Below, in pieces: positions 1 through 8,263 of a DNA stretch of 64,000 bases. The first letter of the stretch is position 1. Every line of letters starts with the position of its first letter. Source of the DNA: Paenibacillus sonchi (lineage in GTDB: Bacteria > Bacillota > Bacilli > Paenibacillales > Paenibacillaceae); NCBI RefSeq assembly GCF_016772475.1, contig NZ_CP068595.1:1054001-1118000 (forward strand), given 5' to 3'. The notes below the pieces were generated by a model. The model ran no database searches and had not been told where the DNA came from. It saw only the letters and a program-made list of their open reading frames with translations. The position numbers were made by a program, and so were the translations under genes.

Positions 1-214
1 CTAGCTCTGTAACAGGAGCTCCTGTCGCACCATCCCCGGCATCTGCTTAGTTCCGGTACGCCGCTCAGAGACTTGGTTCAATACACCTTTCCTTGCCCCT
101 TTTCAGCGTCCGGGGCTCTCTGTAAAAGAACGGATATATCTACTCTTCTCATCATCGCATTTGATTATAATTTCTTGTATTTTACAAAATAACTGCGCTG
201 CTGTAAAGACAGCC
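1..214. other. left-edge spacer, no firm gene
   Basis: No convincing gene. A 14-bp perfect palindrome ACAGGAGCTCCTGT lies at 12-25. On the minus strand a possible 26-residue ORF runs from a TTG at 81 to a TAG at 1-3, preceded by GGAAAGG, but I recognise nothing in it and the start codon is weak. The rest is the downstream flank of the methyltransferase gene. Confidence 0.3.
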
Positions 215-1771
215 TCAGCCCCCGCTGAGCGCCGCCAGGAGATCCAATGCCTCCTCATGCTCCGGCTCCAGCACCAGCGCCTGGCGGGTGTACTCCAGCG
301 CGGCCTCCAGATCCTCAAGCTCATAGCTGCAGATGGCCAGGCAATAGAGCACTGTGACGACCGGCTCATCCTCCGTCTCCCGCAGCGATTGCGCCAGAAA
401 ACGCCGCGAATCTTCGTACAGTCCCATCTCGAACAGCAGCAGCCCGCTGTCCAGGGCGAGATCATATTTTTGCGGCATCGGATAAAAGCCTGTCCACATC
501 CGGTCGATCCCCAGCTTCAAATCGAGAATCTCCTCATCGCTGGCATCTTCCAGCAGGCCGGAAATCCGCTCGGCACTCTGGATGAACAGCTCGGCATCAT
601 AGCCGCCCAGCCGCCAGAAGCCCAGAATCTGCTGCAGCCCGATGGTGTCGTAGTTCTGGTCGATCCAGAGCTTCAGACTGAAGAAGTCATCGGGCCCAAA
701 ACGTTCGATGAACCTGCGGTAGGCCAGACGGGTCTGGACATGGCGCAGCGGCTCCTCCAGCATAAAGATGCAGCCCACATTCAGGTTCTTATAATGATGT
801 TCGGTAAATGAAGCCAATGCGCCTTTTTGTTCAAAATAGCACACCAGCGCATGATAGTTGGCTGTAAGTGAGATGCTGCCATGATGGATCAGCTTCGGCG
901 GCTCAGCAAATTCCCAGTTCTCCAGCCGGTGGTCGCCCTTGTCGGCGGTCAGCAGCAGGAAGCCTGCCCCGGACAGCGCACTCAGCCGCTCCATACATTC
1001 CAGCGCCGCCGCCGGGAAAAGTACATGCGAATCCTCCAGCTTCTCCTGATAGAACGCGATTACCTCGCGGTACGGGTAGAACTTCTCTTCATAGCCTGCT
1101 GCCCGGCGGTAGTGATACTCCGGAATCAGATCCCTCAGCACCTCGGAGGGCCCCATCGTGTCTGACTGTTCCGGGTACTGCAGCGATACCTCGCACTCAT
1201 ATATTTTGCCTTCATCTACATAGAGCAGCTCCTGCGGGATACTGTCAAAAAAGTAGTTGGCGATCACCATCAGCGGCTGTGCCAGCATCCCCGGTGTTAT
1301 CACCTTTCCACTTTCTATAAGATGCAGTTCAGTATCCGCAACGGCATCGAAACGCGCGAAATCGAGGATGCCCTGCTCCACAAAAGGGATCAGGCCGGGA
1401 TGCTGCTGCCAGCCGGTGATATTTTTCCACGGAAGATCGCTCATGACATAGGTAAACGGAGGCAGCGGCAGCCCCGCATAATCCATTAATTCACACAGCT
1501 TCTGCAGCACATGGAACGCGAGGCGCCCGGCACCTGCACCCAGCTCCAGAATAATGACCGGCTCCGTGGTGTGCCCCATCCCCGCCCGGTCCTGCAAAAA
1601 CCCGAAGATCATCTCCGCATAGCCGGTCCCGATCATCGGATTGCTTGTAATATACTGCGGAACCTGGTCGTTTTTCCAGGCCTGCATCCCCAGCTCTTCA
1701 TAATATTTGCGCTGCAGCTCCCATATCGGGGCTTCGCTGAAGCGGTAGCGTATTGGTCCGCTGTCTGTCAT
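215..1771 (-). CDS. MidA-like SAM-dependent methyltransferase with C-terminal TPRs
   Basis: A 518-residue protein. Residues 75-84 (LELGAGAGRL) form the glycine-rich SAM-binding loop, and an ANYFFDSIPQELLYV-type segment near 171-185 resembles the MidA/DUF185 methyltransferases. The last 80 or so residues contain TPR-like helical repeats (alternating ALEYTRQAL and EHEEALDLL patterns), suggesting a protein partner. In the family, MidA (NDUFAF7) methylates a respiratory complex I subunit; the substrate here is unknown. The gene stands alone, divergent from the bicupin gene downstream of its start, with no strong Shine-Dalgarno. The methyltransferase class is fairly safe; the partner is not. Confidence 0.72.
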   Translation of the reverse strand: MTDSGPIRYRFSEAPIWELQRKYYEELGMQAWKNDQVPQYITSNPMIGTGYAEMIFGFLQDRAGMGHTTEPVIILELGAGAGRLAFHVLQKLCELMDYAGLPLPPFTYVMSDLPWKNITGWQQHPGLIPFVEQGILDFARFDAVADTELHLIESGKVITPGMLAQPLMVIANYFFDSIPQELLYVDEGKIYECEVSLQYPEQSDTMGPSEVLRDLIPEYHYRRAAGYEEKFYPYREVIAFYQEKLEDSHVLFPAAALECMERLSALSGAGFLLLTADKGDHRLENWEFAEPPKLIHHGSISLTANYHALVCYFEQKGALASFTEHHYKNLNVGCIFMLEEPLRHVQTRLAYRRFIERFGPDDFFSLKLWIDQNYDTIGLQQILGFWRLGGYDAELFIQSAERISGLLEDASDEEILDLKLGIDRMWTGFYPMPQKYDLALDSGLLLFEMGLYEDSRRFLAQSLRETEDEPVVTVLYCLAICSYELEDLEAALEYTRQALVLEPEHEEALDLLAALSGG

Positions 1772-1949
1772 ATGTGTATACCCTGCTCTCTATAATCTTC
1801 TGGTTAATGTTCTCTTAGTACTCCATTATTAAGAATCCATCTTCGAGCGGTCTCTGTCAATTCCTGATTTGCAATTGTGGGCATCTTCAAACGGCCTTCC
1901 GGCATATATTCTCTATTAAGCAATTGCAATCAGGAAAGGAGCCAGACCC

Positions 1950-3149
1950 ATGGAATCCCCGGAACATGGTTCAGCCAAAAAAGCAGGCATTCCCCAGCCG
2001 ATACGCAGCGACGGCGCAGGCAACGTAGACCTTGGCCCCCGCGATGTGATGCGGGACCGGGAGAACCCGGATATGTTCATCCCTCCGGTTACGGACAATG
2101 GACTCATTCCCAATCTGAAATTCTCTTTCTCCGACGCCCATATGCAGCTTAATCACGGCGGCTGGTCCAGAGAGGTAACGGTTAGAGAATTGCCCGTTGC
2201 CACCACCCTTGCCGCAGTTAATATGAGCCTGACTCCGGGCGGCGTACGGGAGCTGCACTGGCATCAGCAGGCCGAATGGTCCTATATGCTGCTTGGAAGT
2301 GCACGGATTACAGCGGTGGACCAGAACGGCCGGAACTTTATTGCCGATATCGGCCCGGGGGATCTGTGGTATTTTCCTCCGGGTATTCCCCACTCCATTC
2401 AAGGGCTTACAGAAGGCTGCGAATTTTTGCTTGTTTTTGACGACGGCACGTTCTCCGATCTCAATACCCTGTCCCTCTCCGACTGGTTCGCCCATACACC
2501 GAAGGAAGTGCTGTCGGCCAATTTCGGGGTGCCGCCTTCGGCCTTTGACTATCTTCCGAAGGATCAGGTCTACATCTACCAGGACCAGGTCCCCGGCTCC
2601 CTGCAGAGTCAAAAGGTACAATCTCCCTTCGGCGAAATTCCGCTGAGCTTCAAGCACCGGCTGCTGGCCCAGCCTCCGCTGAAAACGCCGGGCGGAAGCG
2701 TGCGGATCATTGACAGCTCGAATTTCCCCATCTCCAGGACGATCGCCGCAGCGCTCGTCGAGATTGAGCCGGGGGCGATGCGCGAGCTGCACTGGCATCC
2801 GAACAACGATGAGTGGCAGTATTATCTGGCCGGAGAAGGCCGCATGACGGTCTTTGGCGGCAACGGTGCCGCCCGTACCTTCAATTACAGGGCCGGAGAT
2901 GTCGGCTATGTTCCTTTTGCCTTCGGACATTATATCCAGAATACCGGCAAGGAAACCCTCTGGTTCCTGGAAATGTTCAAAAGTGACCGCTTTGCCGATG
3001 TTTCACTGAACCAATGGATGGCCCTCACGCCTGAAGAGCTTGTCAGCAGCAATCTGAACGTGGGGCCGGAGCTGATAGATGCGCTGCGCAAGATCAAATG
3101 GCCTGTCGTCACCTATCCGGGATATGGCGGGCCGGAGCGAAAAGCATGA
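1950..3149 (+). CDS. oxdC: oxalate decarboxylase-type bicupin
   Basis: A 399-residue two-cupin protein of the usual OxdC length. The N-terminal metal site is H103, H105, E109 and H148, with R100 next to it. The C-terminal site is H281, H283, E288 and H327. OxdC splits oxalate to formate and CO2 using manganese. The lid loop that carries catalytic Glu162 in the Bacillus subtilis enzyme (S-E-N-S-T) reads S-D-L-N-T here (S169 to T173), so Asp170 replaces Glu. That could lower activity or shift it toward oxidation. AAAGGAG sits upstream of the ATG. It appears monocistronic, and no signal peptide is seen, so it should be cytoplasmic. Confidence 0.85.
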   Translation: MESPEHGSAKKAGIPQPIRSDGAGNVDLGPRDVMRDRENPDMFIPPVTDNGLIPNLKFSFSDAHMQLNHGGWSREVTVRELPVATTLAAVNMSLTPGGVRELHWHQQAEWSYMLLGSARITAVDQNGRNFIADIGPGDLWYFPPGIPHSIQGLTEGCEFLLVFDDGTFSDLNTLSLSDWFAHTPKEVLSANFGVPPSAFDYLPKDQVYIYQDQVPGSLQSQKVQSPFGEIPLSFKHRLLAQPPLKTPGGSVRIIDSSNFPISRTIAAALVEIEPGAMRELHWHPNNDEWQYYLAGEGRMTVFGGNGAARTFNYRAGDVGYVPFAFGHYIQNTGKETLWFLEMFKSDRFADVSLNQWMALTPEELVSSNLNVGPELIDALRKIKWPVVTYPGYGGPERKA

Positions 3150-3206
3150 GGAGGAAGGATCACAGGTTCCACAGGAGATCCATTCAGCAGCATAATGATT
3201 CAGGGG

Positions 3207-3236
3207 ATGAAGTAATAACCTCAGTTATCCCTTCAT
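3207..3236 (+). terminator. possible terminator after oxdC
   Basis: An imperfect inverted repeat, ATGAAG..ATAAC facing GTTAT..CTTCAT, lies about 60 bp after the oxdC stop. There is no clear T-tract, so the terminator call is weak. Confidence 0.3.
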
Positions 3237-3327
3237 AGTCTGTATTAGGGGAACAAAGCAGCTCCTTGGGAGAGGGGATGCGGTCCGAAGAGCCATCCTA
3301 TACTTAAGGATTGGAGGCCGGACCCCT

Positions 3328-3408
3328 ATGAGTACAGACCAGCTCATTGCCTTGCTCGTTCTTGTCATCATGATTGTGCAGCTTGCCGTTGGCAAAAAAA
3401 AATCCTAA
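3328..3408 (+). CDS. 26-residue single-helix membrane peptide, toxin-like
   Basis: A 26-residue ORF preceded by GGAGG. It has a short polar start (MSTDQ), one unbroken hydrophobic helix of about 17 residues, and a basic KKKS tail. It is followed within about 20 bp by a strong rho-independent terminator. This layout (tiny membrane peptide, own SD, own terminator) matches the type I toxins and holin-like toxin peptides of Firmicutes, such as the TxpA/BsrG class. No antisense RNA promoter was identified with confidence. It could instead be an uncharacterised small membrane protein. I see the ORF, SD and terminator directly; the toxin role is inference. Confidence 0.55.
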   Translation: MSTDQLIALLVLVIMIVQLAVGKKKS

Positions 3409-3428
3409 ACACAGCACTACTGCATCCG

Positions 3429-3465
3429 CCTGCCGCCCATACTTAATGGGTGGCGGGTATTTTTT
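3429..3465 (+). terminator. rho-independent terminator of the small peptide gene
   Basis: CCTGCCGCCCA (3429-3439) pairs with TGGGTGGCGGG (3447-3457) with two G-U pairs, followed by a T-tract at 3459-3465. Confidence 0.8.
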
Positions 3466-3489
3466 ATGATCCAATTCCACTTACTAAAG

Positions 3490-3518
3490 TTGAGAAACAT
3501 TAAAAAATATAGTAAGAT
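3490..3518 (+). promoter_or_regulatory. sigma-A-type promoter of the flavin oxidoreductase
   Basis: TTGAGA at 3490-3495 and TAAGAT at 3513-3518 are spaced by exactly 17 bp. The start codon at 3548 follows an AAAGGAGG ribosome binding site. Confidence 0.55.
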
Positions 3519-3547
3519 AAAGATACGAAAAAAGGAGGCGGATTGAA

Positions 3548-4615
3548 ATGTCCAAGATGGAAAACAGTATGGAAATCGGCATCAGCACATTTTTGGAGAC
3601 TACACCGGACCCGGTGACCGGCGAGGTCATCAGCCACGCCGAAAGACTGCGTGAAGCGGTAGAAGAAATTGTACTCGCCGATCAGGTCGGCCTGGATGTA
3701 TATGGAATCGGGGAACATCACCGCGCGGATTATGCCGGCAGCGCCCCTGCTGTAGTGCTCGCTGCGGCGGCGGCTATGACGAAGAATATCCGGCTCACCA
3801 GTGCCGTTACTGTACTGTCTTCGGATGATCCGGTGCGCGTCTACCAAGCCTTCTCTACGCTGGACGGCCTCTCGGGCGGCCGGGCGGAAATCATGGCGGG
3901 CCGGGGCTCTTTTATCGAATCCTTCCCGCTCTTCGGCTACAGTCTGGATGATTATGACGAATTGTTCGAAGAAAAGCTGGAGCTGCTGCTGAAGATTAGA
4001 GCCTCGGAAAAGGTTACCTGGCGCGGCGGTCATCGTCCGGCGATCAACAACCTTCCGGTTTATCCCCGCGCCGTCCAGGACCCGCTGCCGGTATGGATTG
4101 CCAGCGGCGGCAATCCCGAATCTGCGATCCGGGCAGGCATGCTCGGCCTTCCCATCGCGTTCGCCATCATCGGCGGCATGCCGGAGCGCTTCGCTCCGCT
4201 GGTCCAGCTCTACAAGGACGCTGCCGCCAAAGCAGGGCATAACCCCGACAAGCTGCAGATCGCCACACACTCGCATGGCTTTGTCGGTGAAACCACTGAA
4301 CAGGCGGCCGCTTTGTTCTATCCGTCAACAATGGCCCAGATGAATGTGATCGGGCGCGAACGGGGCTGGGGCCAAGCCTATAACCGTGCGACTTATGACG
4401 ATGCCCGCAGCCTGCGGGGTGCCCTGTATGTAGGCGATGCCGAATATGTCGCCGAGAAGATTCTGCTGCTGCGCAAAAATCTCGGCGTTACCCGCTTCTT
4501 CCTGCATGTAAATGTCGGCACCATGCCGCACCGCGAAGTCCTGCGCGCCATCGAGCTGCTGGGCACAAAGGTTGCCCCGATTGTGCGCCGGGAGCTTGCG
4601 AAAGGCGCTCTGTAA
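3548..4615 (+). CDS. LLM-class flavin-dependent oxidoreductase
   Basis: A 355-residue bacterial luciferase-like protein. The N-terminal beta strand (MEIGISTF), the GIGEHH segment near residue 57, the [16 protein letters not shown] stretch near 85-100 and [10 protein letters not shown] near 117 are hallmarks of the F420/FMN-dependent luciferase superfamily. The family catalyses FMNH2- or F420-dependent oxygenation or hydride transfer; the substrate is not predictable here. No membrane or secretion signals, so cytosolic. It has its own promoter and AAAGGAGG ribosome binding site and shares a convergent terminator with the following hydrolase gene. Confidence 0.85.
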   Translation: MSKMENSMEIGISTFLETTPDPVTGEVISHAERLREAVEEIVLADQVGLDVYGIGEHHRADYAGSAPAVVLAAAAAMTKNIRLTSAVTVLSSDDPVRVYQAFSTLDGLSGGRAEIMAGRGSFIESFPLFGYSLDDYDELFEEKLELLLKIRASEKVTWRGGHRPAINNLPVYPRAVQDPLPVWIASGGNPESAIRAGMLGLPIAFAIIGGMPERFAPLVQLYKDAAAKAGHNPDKLQIATHSHGFVGETTEQAAALFYPSTMAQMNVIGRERGWGQAYNRATYDDARSLRGALYVGDAEYVAEKILLLRKNLGVTRFFLHVNVGTMPHREVLRAIELLGTKVAPIVRRELAKGAL

Positions 4616-4639
4616 AAAAAGCCGCCTGACCTTACAAAA

Positions 4640-4692
4640 CAAGGGATGCTGCATCGCCATAAGGTTTACCTGTGGCGGTCCAGCATCCCTTG
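4640..4692. terminator. convergent hairpin between two genes
   Basis: CAAGGGATGCTG (4640-4651) and its exact complement CAGCATCCCTTG (4681-4692) flank a loop between the + strand oxidoreductase and the minus strand hydrolase. It probably serves both directions. Confidence 0.55.
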
Positions 4693-4699
4693 TTATAGG

Positions 4700-5269
4700 T
4701 TATGGTAAAATGACCGAATTGCGAAGACACAGCTCCAGCATCATAGGCCAAGGACCATGACCGGATTCCACGTTGATATGCCCGCTGTTCGGGAGGATGA
4801 GATTGGGCAAGCCCAGTTTCATATAAGGCACCGCATCTTCTACTGAGCAAAAGGGGTCTGCCGAGGAATGAATGAACACCGTTCGCTCTGCGCCGCTCAC
4901 CACTTCCTCCAGATTTGCGGGAATCGGAAAAAAGCTTGCCACCTCTGCGAAATCTGTCGCTGGAGATACAGGAGATACCAGAATGGCCTGCTTCATAGTG
5001 CGGCGGGGAGCCGAGCATACGTAATGGAACCATAGGATACAGGCCAGACTATGGGCAATCACGGTAACTTCCTCTTCTTCAGGAATGCCCGCGGTCACCT
5101 GATCAAGCGTCTCCATCCAGTCTTTTCTTTGCGGCTGATCCTTCTCAGGAAATTCGGGGTAATATACCGTTTCATCCCGTTCCAGCAGCTCGTGAGACAG
5201 CCAGGTCTGCCAATGATCCGGTCCGCTGCCCCCAAGTCCATACAGTATCAGAAAGCTTCTTTTTGCCAA
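4700..5269 (-). CDS. RBBP9/YdeN-family alpha/beta hydrolase
   Basis: A 189-residue small serine hydrolase. The nucleophile elbow is A-H-S74-L-A, with Asp138 (SSADPF) and His164 (NSGHIN) in the positions expected for the RBBP9/YdeN triad. Residues 11-20 (GLGGSGPDHW) form the family oxyanion region. It has no signal peptide. Members are esterases or peptide hydrolases of mostly unknown substrate. It appears monocistronic, convergent with the flavin oxidoreductase. Confidence 0.8.
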   Translation of the reverse strand: MAKRSFLILYGLGGSGPDHWQTWLSHELLERDETVYYPEFPEKDQPQRKDWMETLDQVTAGIPEEEEVTVIAHSLACILWFHYVCSAPRRTMKQAILVSPVSPATDFAEVASFFPIPANLEEVVSGAERTVFIHSSADPFCSVEDAVPYMKLGLPNLILPNSGHINVESGHGPWPMMLELCLRNSVILP

Positions 5270-5372
5270 ATTTGATCCATTCCCTTCATCTTCATCTGGG
5301 TAGTGGTGTTTACCTCAATTTATAAGAAGATAGTAAAGACCTTTCACACCTTTGTAAACCCAGAAGAACAAA

Positions 5373-5408
5373 ACGGCTGTGCCGTGCTCCACGGGACAGC
5401 GCAGCCGT
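5373..5408 (-). terminator. hairpin, probable terminator
   Basis: ACGGCTGTGC (5373-5382) pairs with GCGCAGCCGT (5399-5408) with one G-U pair. On the minus strand it is followed by TTTTGTTCTT. It may end transcripts arriving from the ars operon, although it is far downstream of arsC. Confidence 0.4.
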
Positions 5409-5462
5409 CTTGGTTCTAGCGTTACCTGGAGAACGACTCCCCATGAATCCTACGGCAACTCT

Positions 5463-5700
5463 TTAAGTGGAAAAAGGTTACCTAATTTGCCGAAGTACCC
5501 TACCCTCGGGCAGATGAAGTGGAAAAAGGGACACTAATTCCGCTCATTTCGCCCCTGACAAGGTAATATGACCCACTTAAGTTCCCTTTTTCCACTTAAA
5601 TCACTCAATTGTTGATTTTCAGGAAAAATAAGTTCCCTTTTTCCACTTAGCATTGCTCACCTGCGTCTTTTCATGCGCTAGTTGGAAAAGAGCAAACGAA
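5463..5700. repeat. cluster of AAGTGGAAAAAGG repeats
   Basis: The 570-bp gap between the hydrolase and arsC holds no gene. It contains four close copies of AAGTGGAAAAAGG. Two are on the plus strand, near 5465-5477 and 5517-5530. Two are on the minus strand, near 5585-5598 and 5634-5648, and both extend to GGGAACTTA. A degenerate fifth copy is near 5690. The opposed copies can fold into long stems. I read this as a family of short extragenic repeats; function unknown. Confidence 0.6.
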
Positions 5701-5839
5701 TCTGGCTAATTTCCACCCTTTTGGGTGAACACGCTGAAATTCGCTTTTGCCCGTAATGAGCTCGGTGATAATTCGCCGCTATAGTTCTCTCCTATGTTCC
5801 CCCGCAGCAATCGCTCCCGCCACTTGGCCGTTCCCCTAT

Positions 5840-6259
5840 TTACTCGCCGGTTTCCGCAAACCGCTTAATGCGCTCGCCCACCTGGTCGCGTACCCGCTGG
5901 AAAACCGCCCATTTCTCTTCATCCGTTCCCTGCGCTTTTGCCGGATCATCGAATCCCCAGTGCTCACGTCTCACCTGTGGTGGTGTAACCGGGCATCTAT
6001 CAGCGGCATCGCCGCACAACGTAACGACAAGGTCAGCGTTTCCCAGCAGCTGCGGGTCAATGATGTCCGAGGTCTGCGCTGAAATATCAATCCCCGCTTC
6101 ATTCATGGCTTGTACGGCTTTCGGATTCAGACCATGGGCCTCTATTCCTGCGCTGTACACCTTCCATTCATCGCTCAAGTATTTCTTGGCCCAGCCTTCG
6201 GCCATCTGGCTCCGGCAGGAGTTCCCTGTACACAAAAAATAAAGGGTTTTCTTGTCCAT
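5840..6259 (-). CDS. arsC: arsenate reductase, thioredoxin-coupled
   Basis: A 139-residue low-molecular-weight phosphatase-fold arsenate reductase. Cys10 starts the CTGNSCRS P-loop, and Cys82 and Cys89 (LCGDAADRC) are the resolving cysteines. These are the catalytic positions of the Staphylococcus pI258 and Bacillus ArsC enzymes. It reduces arsenate to arsenite in the cytoplasm using thioredoxin, for export by ArsB. It is the last gene of arsR-arsB-arsC, 22 bp after arsB. Complete and confident. Confidence 0.93.
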   Translation of the reverse strand: MDKKTLYFLCTGNSCRSQMAEGWAKKYLSDEWKVYSAGIEAHGLNPKAVQAMNEAGIDISAQTSDIIDPQLLGNADLVVTLCGDAADRCPVTPPQVRREHWGFDDPAKAQGTDEEKWAVFQRVRDQVGERIKRFAETGE

Positions 6260-6281
6260 GATTCACAATCTCCTTTGAGTT

Positions 6282-7570
6282 TTAAAATAGCTTCAAGGTT
6301 ATATAGAGGCCAAGCAGCGTGATGAACAGCGTGGGGATGGTCAGGATAATACCTGTTTTGAAATAGGTTCCCCAGGATATTTTTACCCCTTTGGCTGACA
6401 GCACATGCAGCCACAGCAGCGTTGCCAGAGAGCCGATTGGTGTAATCTTGGGTCCCAGATCGGAGCCGATAACATTTGCATAGATTAAAGCTTCCTTGAT
6501 CAGCCCGAAGGTATGCGTTGCATCAATCGCCAGCGCATCTATCATCACGGTAGGCAGATTATTCATTACTGAAGAGATGACAGCGGCAATAAAGCCCATC
6601 CCCACGCTCGCAGCGAACAGCCCCTGATCGGCTACAGCCTGAATCACATCAGCCAGGACATCCGTCAGACCGGCATTGCGCAGACCATACACGACAACAT
6701 ACATGCCAATGGAAAAGAACACAATCGCCCAAGGCGCACCCTTCACTATTTCCATAGCATGCACATTAGGGCTCTTCCTTGCCATAACGAGGAAAAAGAT
6801 TGCGACAATCCCGGCCACGGCCGACACCGGAATGTTCAGGAATTCACTGACGAAATATCCGGCCAGCAGAACCGCAAGCACAAACCAGGACAGCTTGAAC
6901 ATCTGCTTGTCTTTAATAGCCTCTTCCGGGTTTTTCAGCTGTGAGCTGTCAAAATTCCGCGGGATGCTTCTTCTGAAAAAGAGATACAGAACAAGAACAC
7001 TTGCCCCAAGGAGAACAGGGTAGGGATTAGCATACGGCCAGCGTATTCCCTAAAGGTCACCCCGAAAAAATCCGCCGATACGATATTCACCAGATTACTC
7101 ACAACAAGCGGCAATGAAGTGGTATCGGCAATGAATCCTCCGGCAATGATGAACGGAAAGACCTTCTTCTCATCAAAATTCAGCGCACGGACCATAGCCA
7201 GCACAATCGGGGTTAGAATGAGCGCCGCACCGTCGTTGGCAAAAAACGCGGCCACCACTGCCCCAAGCAGCGTGACGAAGAAGAACATCCGGGTACCACT
7301 CCCGCGTGCGGCTCTGGCCATATGCAATGCAGACCATTCGAAGAAACCAATTGTATCGAGGATTAAAGAAATCAGAATGATCGCGATAAATGCCAATGTG
7401 GCATTCCAGACAATCAGGGTGACATCGATAACATCGCCAAAGCGGACTACACCGGCAAGCAAAGCGAGTATCGCCCCGCCGCAGGCAGACCACCCGATGG
7501 ACAGATTCCTGGGCTGCCAAATGACAAATACCAGTGTTACAACAAAGATAAGACCTGCTAAAATCCCCAA
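6282..7570 (-). pseudogene. arsB: arsenite efflux pump ArsB, broken by a one-base frameshift
   Basis: The N-terminal half (7570 down to about 7004) and C-terminal half (6282 to about 7004) are both typical of the ArsB family, with many membrane helices and conserved [13 protein letters not shown] and VMNNLPTVM segments. They lie in different frames. Adding one G in the run GGGG (7004-7007, CCCC on the plus strand) restores a continuous protein across the junction, through [12 protein letters not shown] to [10 protein letters not shown]. Without repair the first frame ends soon after and the second could only restart at Met 6902. Either a sequencing error or a real loss of arsenite export. Confidence 0.88.
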
Positions 7571-7627
7571 AAGTTAACCTCCAGTGTACATCCGGAATTC
7601 ATCCGGGCCTTTCAAAAAACGTCTTGA

Positions 7628-7981
7628 TTAATGCAATAATTCACAGCAAGCTGTCACCTGTGTTTTATTCAGCATGGCCAGGATAGTGGAAGCATCAGGT
7701 GTAAACCGAAGCACGGCCTGGATATGGGGCTTGTCCTCAACATTAAGGGAATAGTGTACCCACTGGCCTCTCTTCTGTTCGTTGACGATGCCTTTGCTTC
7801 TTAATTTCCGCAGGTGCTGGCTGATGGCAGGCTGGGAGATGTCAAAAATCTCAACAAATTCGCACACGCACCATTCCCGTTCCTTTAATAGAGACAGCAT
7901 CAGGAGACGCGTTCTATCACCTAACAGCTTCAGGTCATCAGCGAGCTCGGACATATCTGCAATGACAGTAGTTTCCTCCAT
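7628..7981 (-). CDS. arsR: ArsR-family arsenic-responsive repressor
   Basis: A winged-helix repressor. The metal site motif WCVCE sits at the start of the recognition region, followed by ISQPAISQHLRKLRSKGIV (DNA-binding helix), and the protein ends with a CC pair (ACCELLH). I place the start at the ATG at 7981 (117 residues), because GGAGAGG lies five bases upstream. The longer reading from 8005 would begin inside the operator palindrome. As(III) or Sb(III) binding to the cysteines should release it from DNA. It leads the arsRBC operon. Confidence 0.9.
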   Translation of the reverse strand: MEETTVIADMSELADDLKLLGDRTRLLMLSLLKEREWCVCEFVEIFDISQPAISQHLRKLRSKGIVNEQKRGQWVHYSLNVEDKPHIQAVLRFTPDASTILAMLNKTQVTACCELLH

Positions 7982-8003
7982 GACAGCCTCTCCATCCCCA
8001 GAC

Positions 8004-8050
8004 ATATAAGCCTGTGCTTATATACTAAACGAGGTCTTCAAAATTGGCAA
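8004..8050 (-). promoter_or_regulatory. ars promoter and ArsR operator
   Basis: On the minus strand TTGCCA (8045-8050) and TAGTAT (8022-8027) are 17 bp apart. A perfect palindrome, ATATAAGC-CTGT-GCTTATAT (8004-8023), overlaps the -10 end and the start of the transcript. It matches the AT-rich ArsR operators known in Firmicutes. Confidence 0.8.
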
Positions 8051-8168
8051 TCCACAAATACACATGACCCACTTCGGGCGTGTGTTCAAGGAAATCACCG
8101 GCCGGTCACCGCTGAAATACCGGCAGACCTACCGGCACATTGATCAGCTTAGTTACGGTATGAAATAG
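8040..8168 (+). pseudogene. remnant of an AraC-family regulator C-terminus
   Basis: An open + strand frame encodes the end of an AraC HTH domain: IGNPQIHMTHFGRVF, then KEITGRSPLKYRQ, then a stop at 8166-8168. These match the second helix-turn-helix and the conserved F..VFK..TG.SP..YR signature. The upstream part of the gene is missing, so this is a fragment. Its left part overlaps the -35 box of the ars promoter, suggesting that the ars operon arrived next to or inside an older regulator gene. Confidence 0.7.
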
Positions 8169-8189
8169 GCCCTTTAAAAAAAAGCATAA

Positions 8190-8224
8190 AACCGCCAGGT
8201 TGCTTCTTAGGCAACCTGGCGGTT
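8190..8224 (-). terminator. terminator of the SLH protein gene
   Basis: AACCGCCAGGTTGC and its complement GCAACCTGGCGGTT form a 14-bp stem. On the minus strand a T-rich tract (TTTTTTTT near 8176-8183) follows. Confidence 0.8.
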
Positions 8225-8263
8225 GTGCTTACATTGCAGCCATCTTAGGCTAAGGCAGGAACA

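Noticed and set aside
161..811. 216-residue + strand ORF
   Set aside because: Antisense to the methyltransferase gene, no ribosome binding site or family pattern.
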